DNA of 64,000 bases. Source: Sunxiuqinia sp963678245 (GTDB lineage Bacteria; Bacteroidota; Bacteroidia; Bacteroidales; Prolixibacteraceae). The stretch lies in the NCBI GenBank assembly GCA_965140765.1, contig OZ223309.1:1736001-1800000 (forward strand). The letters run 5' to 3'. This document shows positions 1 to 8,533 of the stretch, piece by piece. The position numbers and the translations under genes were made by a program. Numbering within the stretch: position 1 is the first letter of the stretch; every line of letters starts with the position of its first letter. The notes beneath the pieces are model-generated. The model was not told the DNA's origin and did not search any database. It worked only from the letters and a program-made list of their open reading frames with translations.

Positions 1-1256
1 ACGATGGTACGGTATATCTATATACGAGTCACGATGAAGATTCAACTGTAAATAACTTTTTTACCATGTACGACTGGCGTTGTTACTCGTCAACCGATAT
101 GGTAAACTGGACTGATCATGGAGCAGTGGCCTCGTTGAAAAGTTTTGCGTGGCTTAACAAATCAAATGGTGCCTGGGCACCACAGTGCGTGGAACGTAAT
201 GGGAAATTTTACCTTTATGTTCCCGTTCACGGAGAAGGTATTTCTGTTTTGGTAGCTGACTCCCCAACTGGGCCCTTTACCGATCCGCTGGGAAAACGTT
301 TAATCGAATCGGATCACATTTGGCAGGATATTGATCCTACTGTTTACGTTGACGATGATGGCCAGGCGTATTTGTATTGGGGAAATCCAAAGTTGTGGTA
401 CGTGAAGTTAAACGAGGATATGATTTCATACGACAAGAGTATCGGGCAAAATGGGGTTGTTTCAACAGAAATGACTACCGAAGCGTTTGGTACGCACGAA
501 GGTCGCGATGGTAAGCCCGCTCCTTCTTATACCGAAGGCCCGTGGTTTTACAAACGCAACAATTTGTACTATATGGTTTATGCTGCTGCTGCTATTCCAG
601 AGTACATTGCTTACTCCACCTCAACATCACCTGAAGGGCCGTGGACATATAAAGGATTTGTTATGGAAAGAGCGCCACACCTGGCTTTTACCAACCACTC
701 TGGTATTATCGATTTTAAAGGGAACTCCTATTTTTTCTATCACAGCCAGTCACTTGCCGGCGGAGGTGGTTTTAGGCGCTCTACCTGTTTAGAGCAGTTT
801 GAATATAATCCTGATGGAACCATTCCTGTAATTGTACCTACAACGGAAGGCGTTACCAAAAGTGTTGAAAATCTTAATCCGTTTAAACGTGTTGAAGCCG
901 AAACCATTGCCTGGTCAGAAGGACTTAAAACAAAATCGGATGAAACGGTTGGTGTTTATGTGAGTAATATTGATAACAACGATTTTATAAAAATACGAAG
1001 TGTTGATTTGGGTAAAGGAGCTAAAAAGTTTAAAGCGAGTGTTGCTGCCACTAAATCAGGAAGTATCGAAATTCGTATTGATGAAAAAGACGGAAAATTA
1101 TTGGGAACACTTCTTATTAATAGCACGGGAGGAGAACAAAACTGGAAAACGCTTTCGTGTAAAGTGAAAAAGGCCAAAGGTGTTCACGATGTTTACCTGG
1201 TTTTCACAGGAGAAGATGAAGACTTATTCAATTTTGATTGGTGGCAATTGAAGTAG
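1..1256 (+). CDS. GH43 glycosidase with C-terminal CBM6-like domain (5' partial)
   Basis: Five-bladed propeller glycosidase of family GH43, probably an alpha-L-arabinofuranosidase acting on arabinoxylan. The reading frame is open from base 3 and the residues before the first Met (DGTVYLYTSHDED) align with the N-terminal blade of the gene at 4499, so the true start lies upstream of the window. Visible GH43 signatures are QDIDPTVYVDDDGQAYLYWG (the pKa-modulating Asp region) and YTEGPWFYKR (the general-acid Glu). After about residue 275 a beta-sandwich begins with VEAETIAWSEG and ends in FDWWQLK, typical of CBM6. The first catalytic Asp and the signal peptide are off the window. It is a close paralogue of the gene at 4499. 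Family is certain; arabinofuranosidase specificity is inferred from similarity to arabinoxylan arabinofuranohydrolases. Confidence 0.9.
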   Translation, partial: DGTVYLYTSHDEDSTVNNFFTMYDWRCYSSTDMVNWTDHGAVASLKSFAWLNKSNGAWAPQCVERNGKFYLYVPVHGEGISVLVADSPTGPFTDPLGKRLIESDHIWQDIDPTVYVDDDGQAYLYWGNPKLWYVKLNEDMISYDKSIGQNGVVSTEMTTEAFGTHEGRDGKPAPSYTEGPWFYKRNNLYYMVYAAAAIPEYIAYSTSTSPEGPWTYKGFVMERAPHLAFTNHSGIIDFKGNSYFFYHSQSLAGGGGFRRSTCLEQFEYNPDGTIPVIVPTTEGVTKSVENLNPFKRVEAETIAWSEGLKTKSDETVGVYVSNIDNNDFIKIRSVDLGKGAKKFKASVAATKSGSIEIRIDEKDGKLLGTLLINSTGGEQNWKTLSCKVKKAKGVHDVYLVFTGEDEDLFNFDWWQLK

Positions 1257-1393
1257 AAAATGTTAAAGAACAATTATTATAAAGAAAAGCTATTGATCGT
1301 CGTATATGTGTATTTTGTTGATATTTAAAGCGTTCGATCGAAAGGTTTTTGAGTTGATAAATATTATACAAATTAAAATTTAAAATAAATACC

Positions 1394-3871
1394 ATGAAAC
1401 CTGGCTATTACCTATTGTTTTTAGTTTTTATTCTGACGCTTAGTTGTAATGAGCAATCATATGAAAAAACAGCCTCAGGGATAAAAACCACTATTGATTC
1501 AACTGTGGTCGAAATTCAGTTTGTTACACCTGAAATTGTAAGGGTAGTCAAATCGCTTCCGGGCGAAACAGTTGAGAAAAAGAGTCTTTCGGTTATAAAA
1601 AAGGCTGAAAATGTATCGTTTAAAGTAAGTGAGTCTGATCGTATTATTTCGTTGGTTAGCGATGTGCTAACGGTGAAGGTTAATTCAAAAACAGGCACTG
1701 TGTCGTATTTGTCGGCAAGCGGCGATGCACTTCTTTCAGAAAAGGCCGGAAGTGTTGCCTTCATTCCTTTTAACGATGCTGGAAATGAAACATATTCGGT
1801 TAAACAGTCGTTTTCGCTTGATCCGGATGAGGCGATTTATGGATTGGGAATTCTACAGAATGGAAAAATGTCGCAACGCAACCAGCAAGTGCACATGGTG
1901 CAAAACAACACCTGGGACTTTTCAACTTTCTTTCAATCGGTAAAGGGCTATGGTGTATTTTGGGACAATTATTCTCCAACAGATTTTACCGATAATGAGG
2001 CCGGAACTGAATTTGCTTCGGAAGTTGGCGACTGCATCGACTACTACTTTATGTATGGTGAAGATGCCGATGGTGTGGTGGCTCAAGTACGTAATTTAAC
2101 CGGAGAAGTGCCAATGTTTCCATTGTGGACATACGGTTATTGGCAAAGTCGCGAACGTTACAAAACGCAGAAAGAAACGGTGGGTGTTGTTGAAAAATAC
2201 CGCGAATTGGGTGTTCCGTTAGACGGTATAATTCAGGATTGGCAATACTGGGGCGACAATTACCATTGGAATGGCATGTCGTTTCTGAATCCGGGCTTTC
2301 CTGAACCACAAAAGTTTGTGGATGATGTTCACAAACTGAATGCACACCTTATTATTTCAATTTGGGCATCTTTTGGCCCAGAAACGCCGCAATATAAGGA
2401 GTTGAATGAAAAGGGGATGTTGATGAATTTCCAAACCTGGCCACAGTCGGGAAAAGAAGGCTGGCCGCCGGATATGAACTATCCTTCGGGCGTTCGCGTT
2501 TACGATCCTTTTAATCCTGAAGCCAGAGATATTTATTGGAAATACCTAAATGAAGGGCTTTTCTCGCTGGGAATCGATGGATGGTGGATGGACTCAACAG
2601 AACCGGATCATCTTGATTTTAAACCCGAAGATTTTGACAATAAGACTTATCTTGGATCATTCCGAAAAGTACGTAATGCATTTCCTCTGGAAACGGTAAG
2701 AGGCGTGTACGAGCACCAGCGAAAAGTATCTTCCGATAAGCGTGTGTTTATCTTAACGCGCTCTGGTTTTACCGGGCAACAACATTACGGGGCAAATGTA
2801 TGGTCGGGCGACTTAAATTCTTCGTGGGATGCGCTTCGTAACCAAATTCCTGCAGGCTTAAACTTTACCCTCACCGGAAACCCAAACTTTAACTCCGATA
2901 TAGGCGGATTTTTTGCTGGTGCTTACAATAACTCGTGGAATAATGGGACAGCATCTAATAACCCGCTTTTTCAGGAGCTGTACGTGCGTTGGCTTCAATA
3001 TGGTGTGTTTACTCCAATGATGCGTTCGCATGGTACCGATCTGAAACGCGAAATCTATTATTTTGGCAAGCAGGGTGAGCCGGTTTATGATGCTATCGCA
3101 AATGCAATAAACCTGCGCTACTCGTTACTGCCTTATATTTATACTACTTCGTGGAGTGTTACCAACAATAATTTCAGCTTCATGCGAGCGTTGGTAATGG
3201 ATTTTCCGACCGATAAAAAAGTGTGGAACATGAACAACGAGTACATGTTCGGCCAATCGTTGCTGGTTGCTCCTGTTCTGAATGCTCAGTATACTCCCGA
3301 GAAGATTTTGAAAGGAGATGAATTGAGTGGTTGGAACAAAGAAAGTGCAAAAACAAAAGCAGGTTATCCCTTGGTTGATTTCACCGAAGTAAAATCGTCG
3401 TCTGTATATTTGCCGAAAGGCGCAGCATGGTACGATTTCTGGACCAACGAGAAGTTTGAAGGAGGGCAGAATATCTCGAAAGAAACTACCATTAACACAA
3501 CACCTGTATATGTTAAAGCAGGGAGCATCCTTCCAATCGGACCTAAAGTGCAGTATGCTACAGAGAAAAAATGGGATAATCTTGAAATCCGTATTTACGA
3601 AGGCGCTGATGGTGAATTCACCCTGTACGAGGATGAAAATGATAACTATAATTACGAAAAAGGAGTGTATTCAACCATTAGCTTTAATTGGAACGATACC
3701 GACAAAACCCTCACAATTGGTAAACGCAACGGTGAATTCCCCGGCATGTTAGCCGAACGGACTTTCAACATTGTACTTGCATCGAAAAACAAAGCTAAAG
3801 GCAATGAGATTGCGAGTCAGCCGGATAAAATTGCAACTTATTCAGGAGAAGAAATAGTTGTTGAGTTTTAA
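1394..3871 (+). CDS. GH31 alpha-xylosidase/alpha-glucosidase-type lipoprotein
   Basis: Retaining alpha-glycosidase of family GH31, probably removing terminal alpha-linked xylose (or glucose) from oligosaccharides. It is 825 aa with a lipoprotein signal (hydrophobic stretch ending LTLSC, Cys18). An N-terminal beta-sandwich is followed by the TIM barrel. The nucleophile motif DGWWMDSTEPD places Asp400 as nucleophile, and VWSGDLNSSW gives Asp473 as acid/base; the spacing resembles YicI-type alpha-xylosidases. The C-terminal beta-domains contain the usual AGSILPIGPK and YEDENDNYNYEKG motifs. There is no obvious PA14 insertion. In Bacteroides complex-xylan loci a GH31 alpha-xylosidase is a known component, which supports the same role here. 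It lies 29 bp before the DUF3237 gene. Family is secure, substrate is inferred. Confidence 0.92.
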   Translation: MKPGYYLLFLVFILTLSCNEQSYEKTASGIKTTIDSTVVEIQFVTPEIVRVVKSLPGETVEKKSLSVIKKAENVSFKVSESDRIISLVSDVLTVKVNSKTGTVSYLSASGDALLSEKAGSVAFIPFNDAGNETYSVKQSFSLDPDEAIYGLGILQNGKMSQRNQQVHMVQNNTWDFSTFFQSVKGYGVFWDNYSPTDFTDNEAGTEFASEVGDCIDYYFMYGEDADGVVAQVRNLTGEVPMFPLWTYGYWQSRERYKTQKETVGVVEKYRELGVPLDGIIQDWQYWGDNYHWNGMSFLNPGFPEPQKFVDDVHKLNAHLIISIWASFGPETPQYKELNEKGMLMNFQTWPQSGKEGWPPDMNYPSGVRVYDPFNPEARDIYWKYLNEGLFSLGIDGWWMDSTEPDHLDFKPEDFDNKTYLGSFRKVRNAFPLETVRGVYEHQRKVSSDKRVFILTRSGFTGQQHYGANVWSGDLNSSWDALRNQIPAGLNFTLTGNPNFNSDIGGFFAGAYNNSWNNGTASNNPLFQELYVRWLQYGVFTPMMRSHGTDLKREIYYFGKQGEPVYDAIANAINLRYSLLPYIYTTSWSVTNNNFSFMRALVMDFPTDKKVWNMNNEYMFGQSLLVAPVLNAQYTPEKILKGDELSGWNKESAKTKAGYPLVDFTEVKSSSVYLPKGAAWYDFWTNEKFEGGQNISKETTINTTPVYVKAGSILPIGPKVQYATEKKWDNLEIRIYEGADGEFTLYEDENDNYNYEKGVYSTISFNWNDTDKTLTIGKRNGEFPGMLAERTFNIVLASKNKAKGNEIASQPDKIATYSGEEIVVEF

Positions 3872-3900
3872 AACAGCGTTATAAAAGAAAAAAGAACCAA

Positions 3901-4464
3901 ATGAGCTTTAGCTTTCATAAAAACAGAGTAGGAACAGTAGCACTTGTGCTGCTGCTTATCATTTCTATCCATGGTTTTGCTCAGAACAATAATTCTGAAA
4001 ACAGCGAAAGCATTTTCCGTGATTTTAAAACCGAGCTGATGTGGAAAGCCAACGTGAAAATTGGTACGATGATAAATGTTGGCGAAAGTAAACGCGGAAC
4101 ACGTCGTGTGATTCCTATTACCGGCGGCACATTTAGCGGTCCTAAAATAAACGGCGAGGTTTTGCCCGGTGGAGAAGACTGGCAATTGGTTCGTCCCGAT
4201 GGCGATACCGAACTGTATGCCCGTTATTTGATGAAAACAGATGATGGTACAGTACTACAAATATTAAACAAAGCACTAATGCATGCCCCGGCACAAGGAG
4301 AGGAAGGTGGCTTTTATGTGAAATCGGTAATAGACATTGAAGCGCCAATAGAAAGTTCATACGATTATTTGAACCACGCTATATTTTTAGGAACACTCGA
4401 AATGCCTCAGTTAAAACCCAACGAAGAGCCTTATGTAATAATTGGTGTTTATAAGGTGTTGTGA
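3901..4464 (+). CDS. Exported DUF3237-family protein
   Basis: Small exported protein (187 aa) of the DUF3237 family, whose biochemical role is not established. A signal peptide ends near HGFAQ, so the mature protein is probably periplasmic. Residues about 40-187 form the DUF3237 beta-barrel region: ITGGTFSGPKINGEVLPGG, LVRPDGDTELYARYLMKTDDG and, near the C-terminus, HAIFLGTLEMPQL are the recognisable family motifs. It sits between a GH31 and a GH43 gene with short gaps (29 and 34 bp), so it is probably cotranscribed with them. DUF3237 proteins are rare in polysaccharide loci. A role in binding or modifying a sugar or a phenolic/acyl substituent is possible but not supported directly. Confidence 0.85.
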   Translation: MSFSFHKNRVGTVALVLLLIISIHGFAQNNNSENSESIFRDFKTELMWKANVKIGTMINVGESKRGTRRVIPITGGTFSGPKINGEVLPGGEDWQLVRPDGDTELYARYLMKTDDGTVLQILNKALMHAPAQGEEGGFYVKSVIDIEAPIESSYDYLNHAIFLGTLEMPQLKPNEEPYVIIGVYKVL

Positions 4465-4498
4465 GATGAATTGATAATGGTAAAAAAAATAAGTAAAA

Positions 4499-5863
4499 AT
4501 GAAGAATAAATTAAAATTAGCTGCAATAATTGGAGGAATGGCAATGTCCTTCGCAGCAATCGCACAAAAACCGGTTATTCAAACGAAATACACAGCCGAT
4601 CCGGCGCCGATGGTTTATAACGACACGGTATTTCTTTACACCAGTCACGATGAAGATGATGCAATGGGCTTTAAGATGCATGATTGGTTGCTTTATACTT
4701 CAGTTGATATGGTAAACTGGACTGAACACGGCGCAGTGGCATCATTAAAAAATTTCGATTGGGTACCCTACGACAATGGTGCATGGGCAGTGCAATGTAT
4801 TGAACGTAATGGGAAATTTTTCCTCTATTGCCCAATGCCGGGAGGAGTTGGTATTGGAGTATTAGTAGCCGATAGTCCGTACGGTCCTTTCAAAGATCCA
4901 ATTGGCAAACCTCTTATTAATCAGGGCAATCACGACATAGATCCAACTATATTGATCGATGATGACGGACAGGCTTATATGTACTGGGGAAATCCAAAAT
5001 TATATTACGTGAAGCTGAACGAAGATATGATTTCCTATTCAGGACAAATTAATGAGGAACCGACAACACCCAAAAATTATCAGGAAGGACCATGGGTTTG
5101 GAAACGTGATAATCATTATTATCTGGCTTATGCTTCCACCTGTTGTCCTGAAGGAATTGGGTATGCCATGAGCGACACCCCAACAGGGCCCTGGGAATAT
5201 AAAGGTATGATTGTAGATGCATCGGAAAAAACTCGCGGCAACCATCCGGGGATAATTGAATACAAGGGGAAATGGTATTGTTTCGGGCATAGTTATGACC
5301 TGCTGAAAAGAACCACACCAAAATTTTATGAACGCCGCTCGGTTGACATGGATGAAATGGAATACAACGCGGATGGTACCATCAAAAACCGGCAATACTG
5401 GTCGGTGGAAGGACCTGAACAAGTGCAGACCTTGAGCCCATTCAATCGTGTTGAAGCAGAAACAATGGCCTGGAGTGAGGGAGTGAAGACTCGTTTTGAA
5501 ACAGAATGGGAAGGTGATTTCGATTGGGCCAGAGGGAAAAAAATCGATGCCCATTTATTTGTGACAGCCATTAATCATGGTGATTATATTAAAGTCAGGG
5601 GCGTTGATTTTTCTGAAGGAGCCGAATCGGTAGAAGTGAATGTTTCTCCAATTTACGGAGGAAAAATTGAAATACACGCAGATAATATTGACGGGCCAAT
5701 CATCGCAACAGTTGACGTAAATACTGCACGCGAAGAAGGTATTTGGAAGTTATTTACTGCACCGGTTAACAAAAACATCAAAGGAATTCATGATATATAC
5801 TTTGTTTTTAGGGGAGAAAAAGACTTGTTTTATTTTGACTGGTGGAAATTGAATGCTAAATAA
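4499..5863 (+). CDS. GH43 arabinofuranosidase-like enzyme with CBM6
   Basis: Exported GH43 enzyme, 454 aa, signal peptide ending in FAAIAQK. The propeller carries the three GH43 acids in recognisable contexts: TADPAPMV (base Asp), NHDIDPTILIDDDGQ (Asp that tunes and orients) and YQEGPWVWKR (acid Glu). From about residue 320 a CBM6-like beta-sandwich follows (VEAETMAWSEG ... FYFDWWKLN). It resembles arabinoxylan arabinofuranohydrolases (AXH type), so release of arabinose from xylan is the likely role. It is a paralogue of the partial gene at the window start; the two flank the GH31 and DUF3237 genes, suggesting a local duplication. A 186-bp gap without evident structure separates it from the GH127 gene. 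Confidence 0.93.
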   Translation: MKNKLKLAAIIGGMAMSFAAIAQKPVIQTKYTADPAPMVYNDTVFLYTSHDEDDAMGFKMHDWLLYTSVDMVNWTEHGAVASLKNFDWVPYDNGAWAVQCIERNGKFFLYCPMPGGVGIGVLVADSPYGPFKDPIGKPLINQGNHDIDPTILIDDDGQAYMYWGNPKLYYVKLNEDMISYSGQINEEPTTPKNYQEGPWVWKRDNHYYLAYASTCCPEGIGYAMSDTPTGPWEYKGMIVDASEKTRGNHPGIIEYKGKWYCFGHSYDLLKRTTPKFYERRSVDMDEMEYNADGTIKNRQYWSVEGPEQVQTLSPFNRVEAETMAWSEGVKTRFETEWEGDFDWARGKKIDAHLFVTAINHGDYIKVRGVDFSEGAESVEVNVSPIYGGKIEIHADNIDGPIIATVDVNTAREEGIWKLFTAPVNKNIKGIHDIYFVFRGEKDLFYFDWWKLNAK

Positions 5864-6049
5864 AACCAGGGTTGATATATGTACTAAGATTGGCAATGAG
5901 ATAAGTAGATACATAACAACAAGATAGGGAAAGTTAAATGAGGGTGATTTTTGAATATGGATTGAAATAAATTGACTGAGACGCAGAATTAGTAGTGGTT
6001 CTGAAAAAATGAAGATAAACTTACAATTAGACCAATAAAACGTATTAAC

Positions 6050-8437
6050 ATGAATAAACTGATTTACCTGATTCTGATAACTTCTTTTGTACTTGGTACA
6101 AGCAAGTATTCAAAAGCCCAATCTAAATTATATTCCAACGAATTTCCGTTGAGTGATGTAAGCTTGTTGGATGGCCCGTTTAAAAAAGCACGCGACCTGA
6201 ATATTGATGTTTTGTTGCAATACGATGTAGATCGTTTTCTGGCGCCATATCGTAAGGAAGCCGGTTTGGAACCCCGTAAACCAACCTATCCGAACTGGGA
6301 AGGATTGGATGGCCATGTTGGTGGGCATTACCTTTCGGCTATGGCAATGAACTACGCCGCAACCGGCAACAAAGAGTGCAAGCGCCGAATGGATTATATG
6401 CTGAAAGAACTAAAAGAATGTCAGGAAGCCAATGCTATAAACAATCCCGAGTGGGGCGTTGGTTATGCCGGCGGTTTCCCGAATAGCGCTAAACTTTGGT
6501 CAACATTCAAAAAAGGCGATTTTGGAATTTATTTCGCATCGTGGGCACCGTTTTACAATTTGCATAAAATGTATGCAGGTTTGCGCGATGCATGGCTTTA
6601 TGGCCAAAGCGAATTGGCCAAAGACATGTTTCTGAAATTCTGCGATTGGGGGATTAATCTCACAGCAGATTTGTCGGACGAGCAGATGGAAAAAATGCTG
6701 GGCATGGAACACGGTGGAATGAACGAAGTTTATGCCGATGCTTTCCAAATTACTGGTGATAAGAAATACTTGGTTGCTGCAAAACGTTTTTCACATCATA
6801 AATTTTTGGAGCCTTTATCAAAAGATATCGATAATCTTGATAATCAACATGCCAATACTCAAATCCCTAAATTTATTGGTTTCGAACGTATTGCGGAACT
6901 TAATAACGATGAGCAATACCTGGAAGCAGCGCGTTTTTCGTGGGAAACCATTACTCGGAACCGTTCGCTGGCTTTTGGTGGAAACAGCCGCCGCGAGCAT
7001 TTCCCCAGCGAAAGTTCATGTATTGATTATGTACATGTTAACGACGGCCCCGAATCCTGCAATTCGTATAACATGCTAAAACTTACCGAGGATTTATTCC
7101 GTGTTTATCCCGAAGCCAAATATGCTGATTATTACGAAAGAACCCTATTTAACCACATTCTTTCCACACAACATCCCGAGCACGGCGGTTATGTTTATTT
7201 TACTCCGGCGCGCCCTCGTCATTACCGGGTGTATTCGGCGCCAAACGAGGCCATGTGGTGTTGCGTTGGAACCGGAATGGAAAACCACGGGCAGTACAAC
7301 CGTTTTATTTACACGCATGCTGATGACGACCTGTACCTGAACTTGTTTGTGGCCTCGGAACTTAACTGGAAAGAAAAAGGTATTCAGCTAAAACAGGAAA
7401 CAACTTTTCCTTACACAGAGCAAACAAAACTTACCATTACAAAAGGCACTTCAACCTTCAATTTAAAGGTAAGGTATCCGGCGTGGGTAAAAGAAGGAGC
7501 ACTAAAAATTAAGGTTAATGGCGAAGTGTTTGAATATACTGCTCAACCTTCATCATACATTACTATGGAGCGAACATGGAAAAAGGGCGATGAAGTAGAA
7601 ATTGAATTGCCCATGCAAAATACCATTGAACATTTGCCAAATGTGCCCGAGTATGTTGCTTTTATGCACGGGCCAATTTTACTGGGAGCAAAAACCGGTA
7701 CCGAAGATTTAAGAGGAATAATTGCCGGTGATGGTCGCTGGGGACAATATTCAAGTGGCGAATATTTACCGGTTGACAAAGCACCAATTTTGGTGGAAGA
7801 CGATATGGAAAATCTGGGCGACAAACTGGTGCCGATTGAGGGGGATCCGCTTCATTTTAAATTGAATGTGAAGATGGTGAATCCGATGGATTTGACGCTT
7901 GAACCGTTCAACCAGATTCACGATTCAAGATACATGATGTATTGGCTGGCGTTAACCAATGATGGTTACCAGGCGTATGTGGATTCGCTTGCAGCCAACG
8001 AACAGGCAATGCTGGCCATCGAAAAGCGTACAGTTGATTATGTGGCTACCGGCGAACAACAACCTGAAACCGATCACGACATGCAACAGGAAAGATCAAG
8101 ATCGGGAAATAACCAAAACGAATTCTACCGCGAGGCTGCCGGTGGTGGTTATTTTAGTTACGATTTTGCTACCAACTCCGAAACAAACCTAAGCTTGTTG
8201 GTACGTTACTGGGGAGCAGAGTGGGGAGGCCGCAAATTCAATATTTATATCGACGACGAAAAGCTGGTAACAGAAGACAATACCGGGCGTTGGGAGATCT
8301 CCGCTTTTCAGGATATTGTGTACCCAATCCCCAATTCAATGGTTGAGGGCAAAAACAATGTACGAATAAAATTTGAAGCACTTCTCGGAAGTACGGCTGG
8401 AGGAGTGTATATAGTTCGGTTGTTACATGCTGAATAA
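6050..8437 (+). CDS. GH127 beta-L-arabinofuranosidase-like enzyme
   Basis: Exported 795-aa protein of the DUF1680/GH127 family, which removes beta-L-arabinofuranose using a zinc-coordinated cysteine nucleophile. The signal peptide ends around SKAQS. The (alpha/alpha)6 barrel includes GHVGGHYLSAMAMNYAATGN and NEVYADAFQITGDKKYL. The metal/catalytic residues are visible: Glu335 and Cys337 in GPESCNSYNMLKL, and the paired Cys404-Cys405 in MWCCVGTGMENHGQY, matching the conserved arrangement in Bifidobacterium HypBA1. Beyond the two beta-sandwich domains there is a C-terminal extension (about residues 600-795) like the DUF4986/DUF6805 modules of other Bacteroidota GH127 enzymes. It follows a GH43 gene and precedes another, fitting arabinoxylan side-chain removal. 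Confidence 0.92.
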   Translation: MNKLIYLILITSFVLGTSKYSKAQSKLYSNEFPLSDVSLLDGPFKKARDLNIDVLLQYDVDRFLAPYRKEAGLEPRKPTYPNWEGLDGHVGGHYLSAMAMNYAATGNKECKRRMDYMLKELKECQEANAINNPEWGVGYAGGFPNSAKLWSTFKKGDFGIYFASWAPFYNLHKMYAGLRDAWLYGQSELAKDMFLKFCDWGINLTADLSDEQMEKMLGMEHGGMNEVYADAFQITGDKKYLVAAKRFSHHKFLEPLSKDIDNLDNQHANTQIPKFIGFERIAELNNDEQYLEAARFSWETITRNRSLAFGGNSRREHFPSESSCIDYVHVNDGPESCNSYNMLKLTEDLFRVYPEAKYADYYERTLFNHILSTQHPEHGGYVYFTPARPRHYRVYSAPNEAMWCCVGTGMENHGQYNRFIYTHADDDLYLNLFVASELNWKEKGIQLKQETTFPYTEQTKLTITKGTSTFNLKVRYPAWVKEGALKIKVNGEVFEYTAQPSSYITMERTWKKGDEVEIELPMQNTIEHLPNVPEYVAFMHGPILLGAKTGTEDLRGIIAGDGRWGQYSSGEYLPVDKAPILVEDDMENLGDKLVPIEGDPLHFKLNVKMVNPMDLTLEPFNQIHDSRYMMYWLALTNDGYQAYVDSLAANEQAMLAIEKRTVDYVATGEQQPETDHDMQQERSRSGNNQNEFYREAAGGGYFSYDFATNSETNLSLLVRYWGAEWGGRKFNIYIDDEKLVTEDNTGRWEISAFQDIVYPIPNSMVEGKNNVRIKFEALLGSTAGGVYIVRLLHAE

Positions 8438-8464
8438 AACACTAAGAAATTTAATTGTAAGATC

Positions 8465-8500
8465 ATGGAACTCGTCCCGATAATTCGGGACGAGTTCCAT
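8465..8500. repeat. Perfect 16-bp inverted repeat with 4-base loop
   Basis: Two perfectly complementary 16-base arms (8465-8480 and 8485-8500) flank the loop TAAT, giving a very stable hairpin in the gap between the GH127 and GH43 genes. No T-run follows directly, so it is not a classical intrinsic terminator. It may be a dispersed palindromic element, a transcript-stabilising structure or a weak bidirectional terminator. An ATG lies at its first base, which makes an artificially early start for the following gene look possible. Confidence 0.85.
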
Positions 8501-8533
8501 ATTATACCTTTTAAAACAAACAATTTTAATAGT

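Noticed and set aside
1333..1342. Palindrome TTCGATCGAA upstream of the GH31 gene
   Set aside because: Ten-base palindromes occur by chance; no second copy was noticed near other genes of the locus to support an operator.
8465..8533. Upstream ATG extending the GH43 gene by 23 residues
   Set aside because: The ATG is the first base of a perfect hairpin and the extension would bury the signal peptide; the ATG at 8534 gives a normal export signal.
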